Shown: piece after piece, positions 21,439 to 30,934 of the stretch
Layout of the letters: the number at the start of each line of letters is the position of its first letter
How positions within the stretch are numbered: position 1 is the stretch's first letter
Origin: Lantana camara
Lineage: Eukaryota; Streptophyta; Magnoliopsida; Lamiales; Verbenaceae
DNA: 64,000 nt
Direction: 5' to 3'
Assembly (NCBI GenBank): GCA_037501455.1
Contig: CM074860.1
Location: forward strand, 46,448,501-46,512,500
Program-made: the position numbers and the translations under genes
Notes under the pieces: generated by a model
What the model was told of the DNA's origin: nothing
The model's database searches: none
What the model saw: the letters and a program-made list of their open reading frames with translations, nothing else

Positions 21439-21950
21439 TGTGACGCCCCGTATTCTCGAAGGGCGTCCTGACGACATTAACAAGTAAGTCTCTACACTTG
21501 TGTGTGTTTAATTTAAGAGTTCTTGAATTATGTGATTTAATGTGAATTCAATTTAATATGTGTTCATTCGAATTATTCTAAGATTAATTGTCAACTTGAT
21601 TAATTACATGCATATTTAACCCTAACTGTCTAATTTGATTTAATTCAAATGTATTCCATGAACTAATTGTCAAGTTCATTTTAAATTCATCACGTTACTT
21701 AACTTGTTTAATTTCGGTTTACTTGAATTACTTGAGATTAATTGTCAATCATGTGATTACGAAATGTCGTTAAATTGTACGAAAGGTTTCTAAAATTAAA
21801 TTGAATTAAACTCTAATTGGCAAATCTATCTCTTTCATTTTAAATTGTAAAATTAATTCGGAGCTTGAATGTTTATTCGTAACTTTACCAATTTTATTTA
21901 TGATTATTTGTACGCGCTATTACTTGCTACGCGATAAGGATACCCGGTTG

Positions 21951-21969
21951 TATATAGCTTGTGCACAAG
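21951..21969 (+). promoter_or_regulatory. TATA box followed by a 12-bp palindrome
   Basis: TATATAG is immediately followed by CTTGTGCACAAG (21958-21969), a perfect palindrome. The start site would be expected about 30 bp past the TATA box, near 21980. Confidence 0.55.
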
Positions 21970-22129
21970 ACACATTTCTCCCAATCCCTTTTCTCTCTCT
22001 CTCTCTACTCTCCCACTTTCTCTCTCCTGCGGGTTACTATCGCGGCTTCGGTTACGAGCCCATAACTCGATCGTTTCTCGATGGAATTCAACAAACGAAT
22101 AGTCCATTTCGATTATCTCGGCGAGACCG

Positions 22130-22930
22130 ACGTAAGAGTACTAATTTCACTGCCTAACGACGAACGGTGACAGAGTTATGTCCGGATTTCAGTAGCAGCG
22201 GCGGAGCTGTCAGACCGCCGCCACTTCGCGGGCGTTTCGTGGCGTTTTCCGGCCACCTCCTTGTTACACTCGCCGGAGACCCAGAAAGTAGACTTCCTGG
22301 CACAGAGGTTGACATCGGCGGCATGGCCATCGGAGTAGAGACGGAGCCGCACGCGCCGCCCAAAGCTCGCGGCGGCGGCACGAGTTACTGTAGCGACGGC
22401 GGCAGAAACTTCGACGGCCAACGGGGGCCTTTTCCGGCCATCTTTTGGTCTCGGGCTCTTCACGAAAGTTGTTCGGAATGACGAGAACTAGTGGCCTGTG
22501 ATCAGGCGACTCCAGATTCGGTGGTTTGGCGGCGGATCGGCGGCGGCAAAGTGGCGGTGCAACGGCGGCACTAGCTCCGAGGATTTTTCTGGAAAGCTAC
22601 CTTAGGGATTTTGAAGAGCTCGTCATGGGTAAGACAACGCCTCTTTCGGATCGTATTTTGGTTCACCGGTTTGGAAGTACTTTCAGTTTGAAGATTTAGG
22701 GTTTTCGTGTTCTTAGATTTCAGATCTAGGACAATCGGCTTGAAATTTCCAGAAATTGATCGAGGTTTCGGAATGGGCACGAAGACTTCATTCAGGACTG
22801 ATTTTTCGGGATTTTTTTGGCGACTTTTGACGGCAGCCCGGTGGCGGCCCGGCGAATTTCCGGCGGCTCCGGTGGCGGCACTCTGGCGACTTTCGGACAG
22901 AATGTTCGTCTCATTGTGGTGAGTTCAACG
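22130..22930 (+). other. GC-rich CGG-repeat island inside the LTR
   Basis: The stretch is dense in CGGCGG, CCGGC and CCGCC, in a surrounding LTR that is AT-rich. It contains frames of up to 104 codons on both strands, none of which I recognise. A homologous but diverged island occurs at 61640-62450: both contain TTCACRAAAGTTRTTC followed by GACGAG, and both end in GTGGTGAGTYCAACGCCACT. It resembles a transcribed 5' leader; capture from a host gene is possible but unproven. Confidence 0.6.
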
Positions 22931-25470
22931 CCACTTTCCGTTCGTTAATCGGACACTCGATCTATTTATTACGAATTATTTTGCGTAATTGTGATTATTT
23001 GAATTAATTGTTTTAAGTGCAAATAAATTGGTTATTGTTGGTTTGTTGATCGAGATGTCTTCCAATCATATTCGAAAACATGTATTGAATGGATTGTGAT
23101 ATGTATGAATGTTTCGATTTACAATTTGAATCCCGATGTGATGAATTTATGCTATGTGTTTAGATAAGAAGGGGTGTTAGTGTAATATTTAGAAACTAAT
23201 CTTTTATGTGACTAAATGAACTTGAATGATATTTTAGAAGAACGAAAATGTTGTGATTTCTCTATATGAATTTGAGACGTTCTCAATGTTATGTTTATTG
23301 TAAATTGTGTTTCAAATATAAATTTAGATACATGAAAGATGCTTGAACAACTTGAGACTTGATGCATGATAGGAGTTAGAATTGTAATATCTTGATTTAC
23401 TCTTACTACTTGAAAATGGTATATTATGAATTACGATAAATTGATAATTGTAATGCTTGTAAGTAATTAATTCATAGTTGAATAATTGTATAAACACTTT
23501 AAATGAACAATTATGCTTAGTAATCAACTAAGGGGATATATGTGTAATGATTCTAAACTTTTATAAATGACTTAGGGGATGTAAGTGTAATATTATGAAA
23601 CTATGAATGTGACTTGAGCTTGTGTACGAAACATGTGGTGAAGTTGTAAAGTATGATCTTAAGTGAATTAGATGCACTCTTTAATTGTATCAAGCATGCC
23701 ATCTACGTACAACGACTTTGTATGTTTATATGATCAAGTTGGTCTTACTTATGCACTATATAACTCGTCATGAACTTGATGCTTAATTCTAATATTATAA
23801 TTGAACCCTGTGATATTGGATGATTTAATATGCATTTTCTGAATACATTGACTTCCTAAATTGATCTTGCATCTTTGGATATGGAATTGCATAATGGTTG
23901 CTTGTAAATATGACCTTGTTGAGCATTGATTTGCCTTGAATGACCACGACACCTCATCCAAGCACAACATGAACACTTATGCATAACCACGATCATGTTG
24001 AGCAACGCCGTGCGTCTTGTTTGGTTCATATAGAGTCTAAGTCTGGGCTTCTGTATGTCTTGTCACAGAGTTTGGTGGTGCCGATGGGTCCGAGGTTTAG
24101 AGTGTTTGGCCCTTCACACTCTCAGACTCTACTACCACGAGGTGAGGTTTAGGATTTTGTATAGTTACGCGACCTATGGCCTTTACATGTTGATTTCTAC
24201 CCTTGCATGCGAGTATACTCTATTATAGATATGTATATGCTGAATATGATATGTTGATGATCTTGTGTGAGTCCTCCGTGGATGGAGGTCATGAGGCTTA
24301 AAGTTCCATCGCGTAGGAAGGGTGTAAATATAAAACCAGTTTTTGAGGCATATGTAAGCTGTTTTGAAAAACATTTGTGTTCTAATTCTGTAGCGAGTTT
24401 GCCATGAAAGATTGGCGTCTATTATGATCTGTTCTGTTGTGGATCCTAGGAGCTGCGGGTAATGGGTCCCCCGGGACGGTTAGGGCCGTCGGGTTATTTA
24501 CCCAATGAGTAGTTCCAATTGAGATATCATTGCGCGACCTTAGGGTGATGAGGGAGGCGTGATATCTTGAGCCTTCGGCTAAGACCGGGGAGGACTCTTG
24601 TGGGTTCGCTACCCCTTGAGGGTGAGTCTATTTTTAGACGGTTTTATAGATGGTTTGGGGACGGTACATCTCCTCCATCACTGGTGTAGCGGTTGGATTG
24701 TTTTTTATTTATGATTCTGAGGAGTAAAGGTGGGAAGCTCGTACTCGCCGAGCAGTTGATTATGTTATGTTATGGAATTATGAATCGGGATAGAGTCTTT
24801 CTGGAAAATGGTTCCTAAATTTATATCTATATCTTATTCGGGTTCTTTCAAAATGTTTTGGTATGTAACACCTATCCCCGGTTCATGAGTCCATCCTTTT
24901 TATTCTGTTCTATGCTCCTTATATATATATATATAATGTGGGTGTGCGTTAGCCCCCTCACTCGGTCAAGTTGACTGACCCCTCATTTACACTTTTAGTT
25001 GCAGGATGTTGGCGTTTGCTAGGCGGAAGTGAGTCCTTTGAGTTGCACTTCGTCGGTCTAGTCTTTCTATTTACATTTGTCCTTTCATACACTTTACTTA
25101 TGCTTTGACTCGTAGACTTGATATTATACTTTACTATTCGGTAACCCTGCGTGGCACTCTCATTCGGCCCCTTGTGGCACTTGATGATTATTACTTTATG
25201 TTGATATTCGGGACTAGGGATTTATGCTAGTTGAACCCGTCACCTGCTTTGCATATTTTATTTTAAATGCTTCCGCTATCTATTATTGTTGGTTTTAATT
25301 GCTTCCGCACTCTGAGTTTTGGTCAAGTTAGATCCGCCTAGCCTAGTGTGTGAGTTGGTCTCCCGTTCGCTCTGATTTGGATTCGGGCATGGACTTTCAT
25401 TTCATGTTCCGGGTCTGGGTCATAGTGCGGGGGATGTGGCATCCTCCGTTTGGGGTGTTACATCCTTAAG

Positions 25471-25504
25471 TGGTATCAGAGCTCTAGGTTGCAAAACCGA
25501 GCTC
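25471..25504 (+). other. Primer-binding site and GNRA hairpin
   Basis: TGGTATCAGAGC (25471-25482) lies 8 nt after the LTR end. GAGCTC (25479-25484), then GGTT-GCAA-AACC (25487-25498), then GAGCTC (25499-25504) form a two-tier hairpin equal in design to that of Tekay-1. The following leader (GAGTCGTG...GTCTAGGTCG...GGCATAGGA) is shared with Tekay-2 and Tekay-1. Confidence 0.75.
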
Positions 25505-26691
25505 TTGAGTCGTGTTGTGTCTGTCTAGGTCGTACGGCATAGGAATAACTGCGCATTGCATTTGTTTGACTTGATATTTTGATCCTTCGGCATGAATTGT
25601 TTCGTGATTATATGATTGTGTGCACATTGTGACTTTAATTATGCAACATCTTATTTTATGTGCTTTATAAATTACAACTAATTGTTGCATTTACGTGATG
25701 TACTTGTTACATTTAATTTGCATCTTAATCCGCATGCATCGAATTTAGTGTTTAAATTTTAGGGTACCCTATGAGTCAACACTGAGGTTTCCCTCCGTCA
25801 ACGCTACCTATTGGTACTACAACGGAAACACGCCATAATTCGAAAATGAAAGGATTCCTCACCAAGATCAATACTCATGAAAAGGTTCAGAGTTGAAGGA
25901 ATGAGATTTGCTATATTGACTTACTACCTTAAAGTCAATTGAAAGATGAAATTTGACGAATTCTAACCTTGAGGATTCGTTCATTTGGAAGTAGTCACCT
26001 TGTTAAGGAAGTGAGTCAATGGAGGAGAGTCTGATCAAGTAGAACCGTTTTGGAGGATTTTGATGAGCTTTCGCCTTGATGATTCGTTTATTTGGGAGTA
26101 GTCACCTTGTTGATGGAAACGAGTTAATGTAGAAGAATCCGATCAAATAAGATCTGATCAAGTTCAAGGGATGTGGATAGGTAACCATGTTACATGAGCA
26201 ACGAGTTACAAACCATCGGTCAGTGTTGAAGGATTTGGTGTCGTTTAGAGTTAACAAAAGACAAAACAAGATTGGTTGCTAGCTCTCTGGGTGTCTTCTT
26301 TCTGCTGAGGTGGAAGATTCTGCTAAGATCAAAGATTCTACTGAGATGGGAATAGAACACTTAGATGCCGAAAGACTTTATCCAAGTTTCAGAATCATAT
26401 ACCATGGATTGCTTTGGGAAGTGCTTAGCACCACGATCACTCAATGAAACTCTGAGGTACATATCTAATTGACAAACGAACCATGAGCAACTCGTTGAAG
26501 ATGAGTAGACTAAGATTTAACACATGAATGAGAATTCTTGGGAGAAACTGAAGATGATTCTAGTTGAGCAAGGATTACGGTCTAGTAAGGGGTTCGGTGA
26601 TAAACGAGCATTGTTGAGTTACCATTTTATGAAAAGACTCAAGACAAAGAAGTTCAGATGACGAGGGTTGCATCATTGTCGGCTTAACCAA
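25505..26691 (+). other. Internal region without recognisable genes
   Basis: After the conserved leader (to about 25555) I see no gag or pol motif in any frame. The sequence is mildly repetitive: a segment around 25960-26015 (GATTCGTT-ATTTGG-AGTAGTCACCTTGTT) recurs near 26080-26118. It may be LARD-type non-coding interior or a decayed gag. The right limit at about 26691 is the junction with Athila RT. Confidence 0.5.
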
Positions 26692-28029
26692 CTTCCTTGT
26701 CGCAGTGTTTAGTTTCCCGTAATCCATGTAAACTCTCTACCCCGTGACTGTCCTAGTAGGAATCAATTCATTATTCTCATTTTTAACCACAGTCATCGCT
26801 CCTTTCTTAGGCCCAACCTGAACAGGACTAACCCACTTACTGTCCGAGATGGGATAAATGATCCCGACATCTAACAGTTTTATTACCTCAGCCCTAACAA
26901 CTTCTTTCATGTTTGGGTTTAGCCGGCATTGGTGTTCTGTAGAGGCTTTATGCTCATCTTCCATCAGAATTTTATGCATGCAAATAGCCAGGCTAATCCC
27001 CTTAATGTCAAAAATAGTCCATCCTATTGCTCTTTTATGATCTCTCAACACCCTTAATAAATCATCCAGTTGTAATTCAGATAATTCAGCAGAAACAACA
27101 ACAGGCAATGTATCAGATTCACCTAAGAATGCATACTTCAGATGATTGGGGATGGGTTTCAATTCCAAGGTAGGGGCCTTAACAATTGAAGGGGGAGGAG
27201 TGGGCTTACCTGTACCCAACTCCTCATAAACAAACTTTTGTCGGAATGGTACGAATGAAGTTACCTCAAGTTCTCTCGAATAAGCTGCGATTTCTTCAAG
27301 CAATTCCTCCCCATCAATGCGGTCTTCCATTCCTTGCAAACATAAATTAAGAGGGTCATCTTGCAGTGCTGAAACTGAAATAATATCATCTAACATGAAA
27401 CATTGTTCTCCCGCTACTGGTCCCTTCATAGTTTTGAACAAATTAAACTCCACTTGCTCTTGCCCCACTCTTAGAGTTAGCACTCCATTCTTCACATCAA
27501 TCAATGCCCCTGCTGTAGCTAGGAAGGGTCTTCCGATAATTAATGGCAAATCTCGGTCTTTCTCCACATCGAGCACCAGAAAGTCTACTGGGAGATAGAA
27601 TTTTCCAACCCTTACAAGGGCGTTCTCCAAGATTCCAGTGGGGTAAGTGATGGATCTATCAGCTAATTTCAATGAGACTGTAGTCGGCTTTAGATCCTCC
27701 AAGCCTAATTTCCTGCAAATAGACAAGGGCATTAAACTCACACTAGCACCAAAATCACATAAAGCCTTCCTGGGTCTTTAAGCTTCGGGGGAATCTTATG
27801 CTGAATAATGGCACTGCACTCCTCAGTAAGTGCAATTGTGGCTTATTCCTTCAATTTTCTCTTATTAGAGAGGATCTCCTTCAGAAACTTCACATAAGTT
27901 GGCAGTTGCGCTAGTGCTTCTGCAAATGGAATGTTGATAAGCATCTCTTTAAAAATGCTCAAGAATTTCTCAAACTGTTTCTCTAATTTCTGCTTCTGTA
28001 ATCTTTGTGGGAAAGGGGCCGGTGGTACA
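26691..28029 (-). pseudogene. Athila gag end, protease and start of RT
   Basis: Reading the minus strand from 28029, FPQRLQKQKLEKQFEKFL and LPTYVKFLKEILSNKRKL are the Athila linker before protease. After a stop and a small deletion the protease appears as DFGASVSLMPLSICRKLG near 27755-27705 (catalytic Asp-x-Gly intact), followed by LADRSITYP and IIGRPFLATAGALIDV. The frame is then open to 26737 and reaches the RT start (IYPISDSKWVSPVQVGPKKG). A TAG in place of Trp follows, then the frame continues to ATRK near 26692, where it joins unrelated sequence. The upstream end is cut by Tekay-2 at 28030, and gag resumes at 38138. Palm and RNase H domains are absent. Confidence 0.85.
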
Positions 28030-28053
28030 TGTAACGCCCCGGTTCCGGATGAA

Positions 28054-28061
28054 CAGGTAAG
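28054..28061 (+). promoter_or_regulatory. Conserved CAGGTAAG motif near the LTR start
   Basis: CAGGTAAG, with its GT at position 28 of the LTR, resembles a 5' splice donor. CAGGTA (or AAGGTA) occurs at nearly the same offset (GT at 28-31) in LARD1 (54348-54341 minus), LARD2 (59279-59272 minus), Tekay-1 (16999-16992 minus), the fragment at 41578 (minus), the LTR at 39051 (39077-39084) and the LTR at 61238 (61264-61271). Whether it acts in splicing or as a terminus-proximal binding site is unknown. Confidence 0.6.
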
Positions 28062-29010
28062 CACGCCACGAGTGTGTTTTGAGCGTAGGATTTATTTAAT
28101 TCTTTAATTTCATAATATATTCTTACGTGGCATTCATATTTTTATAAAATTCATGAAACATCCTTTATGTAAATTATTTGAATTCGTATCATTGAAAATA
28201 TTATTTCACTACACGGAAAAATATTTATTGCATAAAATCATTACCGAGAGTATTTCAAAATTACCAAATTATCCTTAGTTGGATATTTCTTCAAACTTTG
28301 GGGACTTAAATGCATAACCTTACAAGGACTTAATTGAGTATAATTTAAATTGTGGCATACTTGATCTCATGACTTCATAAAACAAAGGATCAAATTGCAA
28401 TTTCCATATTTCACACAAATCAATGTTGGTGAATCACGTAATATACATTCCATGATCTTCCTTGATCCATTATCATCCAATTTCCCAACAATTTGCTTTC
28501 CTTCACTCTCGGTTCTTCAAGGAAAAAGGGAAGAAGTGATTTTCTTCTATTTTGTCAAGAATTTGAAGAGATTTTTCAAGCTTTGGGAGTTTGAGCATCA
28601 TCTTCATCCATTTTCTTCATTTCTTAGTTTTCAAAGGTTGGTTTGCATGAGTTGATGACCTTTGATCATATATGTATAAGTTAGGGTTTGAGTTTGATGT
28701 GCTAGATGAATTAATTGGAGTTGGAAGCATGGTTGGGTGATCATATCATGAATTATGGCATGAGTTATAGCTTGAATTCTTGGATATTTGGCATGAATGA
28801 TCAAGTTTGATCATAAACATGAATCTTAGAATCTTGATTGTATATTGTGTTTTAAGTGTTTAAGTGATAGTTTATCATCTTATGAACCTGTATGCATGTA
28901 TATTCCCAGAGAACTTTGGCTTTGATGATCAAAATGGAGTTTTGGGTGCTTGTTTGTTACTTCCCATAACCTTCCCCTGTTCTGCTCTGTTTTTCTTCAG
29001 TTGCAGAACT

Positions 29011-29238
29011 GGGAACGACCGTTCCTAGCCTCAAGGCATTGTGGGAATGGGCGTTCCCCTCTTTTAAATTAAAACAAGGCGGCCGACCATGGGAACGGCC
29101 GTTCCCATTTTGGCCTTGGTGCCGGAAGGGCCGTTCCCAGCTAAGGCGCGTTTTTGAAAAGGAAATCGTTGGTACGCTTTTGGGGATTACGGGAACGACC
29201 GTTCCCATTTTTCAAAGGGGACCGGAACGGCCGTTCCC
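29011..29238. repeat. Six-dyad array GGGAAC-N4-GTTCCC in the Tekay-2 5' LTR
   Basis: The dyads begin at 29011, 29043, 29091, 29123, 29191 and 29223. Each is 16 bp, with core GACC, GGGC or GGCC. Start-to-start spacings are 32, 48, 32, 68 and 32 bp. Within each pair the two 16-bp dyads are separated by 16 bp of unrelated sequence, so the regularity is not caused by duplication of flanking DNA. The same array lies at 36463-36690 in the 3' LTR. Confidence 0.92.
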
Positions 29239-30250
29239 ACCTGACTTGCAGAACAAAATTCACTGCATAAAATTACGAAAATGACCCCTCGATCCGACGA
29301 CTTCTTTGACCCCGAATTGCTATAATATGTGTTAATATGTAGTGAAACAACATGTTATCATGCCACATTGCATTTTCATCGTCATCTCGACATATTTCCG
29401 CCGTTCGTCATACTTGGTCTATTTTAGGTCATGTCTCACGTATACACGTCGTGTTTGCACAGGTCACGAGGGCGTGGACGAGGAGCAGGCTCCTTAGAAC
29501 ACTACCTTATTGTATTTTGCAAGAAAAGGTGAGGTTTTGTTTTGAGTAAATCGAACCCTATAACCCTTATGTGATATTTTCGGCCAAAACATACTATATC
29601 TATAAATGATTTCAAAACCATGAATATTTCAAGCAAGCAAGTCATGATTTTCAAGCATGTTTGGCGAGTACATGATTGCACGTGGGCCTGAGGGTAATTC
29701 TTGAGCCAACCGGGAAAGCAAGGGCTGACGGGTAACTCCTGAATTATCCTCACATTGTTGGGATCACCCCCGAAGCCACTAGGAGATTAGTGGTGGAAGG
29801 AGTTCCGTGTCTAGAGGGTCATGTCCTCTACACACAACATGTCGTGGATAGTCGAGCCTTGCAAACTCGCTATCAACCGGAGGAAGAAGGAGACTGGGGA
29901 TTAATCCGGCATGTCGGGTTATCCTCGGGTTATCGTATGATTTCAAGCATGAAATTGTCTATGTGAGCACTAAATGGAATTGCATGATCATGTATTGAAT
30001 TGATAAAGCAAACACGTATTATCACGTTTGGTGTAAAGGTTGGAGAATCGCCCCTGCTCGCCGGGGTCACATGTTCATGAAATGTTTAAGCTAAAATGTT
30101 AAAGTGATTGGTTGTAATCTCGGGCAAAGATTAAGTTTCTTGAATTATATATTCCTTTCATTTCCAAAGTCTTCACCCGAGGCTACACCTTGCATATGAT
30201 GTGTGTTATATATATTTATTGCCCCTCACTCAGTCTTCGGTAGATTGAAA

Positions 30251-30263
30251 CTTCACTTTTCAG
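30251..30263 (+). promoter_or_regulatory. Conserved splice-acceptor-like motif in the LTR
   Basis: CTTCACTTTTCAG is a good plant 3' splice-site match, 417 nt before the LTR end. Equivalent sites are TTTTAGTTGCAG (ends 25004), and on the minus strand CCCACTTCTCAG (ends 44998, LARD1), CTCACTTTTCAG (ends 56756, LARD2) and GAGTTTGCAG (ends 6844, Tekay-1). All lie 360-460 nt from the LTR end, between CTCACTCNGTC and CTAGGCGG-type motifs. Splicing itself is inferred. Confidence 0.45.
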
Positions 30264-30688
30264 GTACTTGAGCGCGTGGTCGTGCTAGGCGGGTGTCCAG
30301 TCGAGTTTTGCATTTTCACGAGTCTAGTACCGCACCTTCATGTATAGCACTTTTAGTATCTTTTGTTATGATCTTTACTAGCCCCTTTTGCATACCTGAA
30401 TATGTATATTATGAAAAGATGATAATGTATTGATAGTTAAGTTGGTATCTATACATATCTATTCGGTAAATATGGTACCTATATGTATGAATGATTTTAT
30501 TGCTTCCGCTTTCATTATCATGTTTGCTATGGTTTTGTTGGGGAGAGTGTCCCGCCTAGCTCGTCATTTTTTTTGTCACCCGTTCGCTATAGTTTTGGTT
30601 TATATGTGGACTTTCCATTTCATACGTGGATCGAGGCTATAGTGCGGGGGATGTGGTGCCCTGGGGGTTAGGGTGCTATATCTACAGG

Positions 30689-30714
30689 TGGTATCAGAGC
30701 CCGGTTCAAAACCG
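30689..30714 (+). other. Tekay-2 primer-binding site and hairpin
   Basis: TGGTATCAGAGC (30689-30700) follows the LTR after 8 nt (tctacagg). CGGTT-CAA-AACCG (30702-30714) is the hairpin seen in the relatives, but the loop here is three bases, apparently having lost the first G of the GNRA form. Confidence 0.7.
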
Positions 30715-30934
30715 AGGTTCTCGAGTCGTGTCAAGTCAGTCTAGGTCGCACGGCATAGGATTATATGATATTTGAGAGTCTGCATTTCACTGAATTACTT
30801 GATTACCTGAATTTTTCTGCCTTATTTGAGTTATTTGATTCTTTCTAAATGTGTGTTTATTCACATTGTTGAATTATATGCACACATTTGCATGTATTAA
30901 TCAAGCCACGCATGTGTAGTGATCTGATTTCAGG

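Larger units (their letters stand above)
21439..25462 (+). mobile_element. 5' LTR (4024 bp) of the truncated Tekay-family element
   Basis: This is the longest LTR in the window. It contains an AT-rich U3, a TATA box (TATATA, 21951-21956), a CT-rich run (about 21995-22025), a GC-rich island (22130-22930), a GTGGTGAGT donor-like site near 22916-22924, a long AT-rich middle, the block CCTCACTCGGTC through TTTTAGTTGCAG (24956-25004), CTAGGCGG (25019-25026), and the U5 end TAGTGCGGGGGATGTGGCAT (25423-25442). Confidence 0.85.
21439..26691 (+). mobile_element. Truncated Tekay-family element with 4-kb LTR (no recognisable gag-pol)
   Basis: A 5' LTR (21439-25462) begins TGTGACGCCCCG directly after the Athila integrase fragment and ends TGTTACA. 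An 8-nt gap and the initiator-Met primer site follow. The internal part stops at about 26691, where Athila RT sequence resumes; no 3' LTR is present. The bases aacag (21434-21438) may be the left duplication, but there is no partner at the right junction. I infer that a deletion removed the element's 3' half together with the Athila RT/RNase H segment. The LTR shares its U5 block and leader with Tekay-1, Tekay-2 and LARD1. Confidence 0.8.
28030..30680 (+). mobile_element. Tekay-2 5' LTR
   Basis: It starts TGTAACGCCCCGGTTCCGG with ACAGGTAAG at about position 25, carries the six-dyad array at 29011-29238, the acceptor-like CACTTTTCAG ending at 30263, CTAGGCGG at 30285-30292, and the U5 block CCCGTTCGCTAT...TAGTGCGGGGGATGTGG (30579-30656). 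Confidence 0.92.

Noticed and set aside
22167..22481. Open frames in the GC-rich island as a possible host gene
   Set aside because: Several overlapping frames on both strands are open because of CGG-rich composition; no recognisable domain, and the region lies within an LTR.
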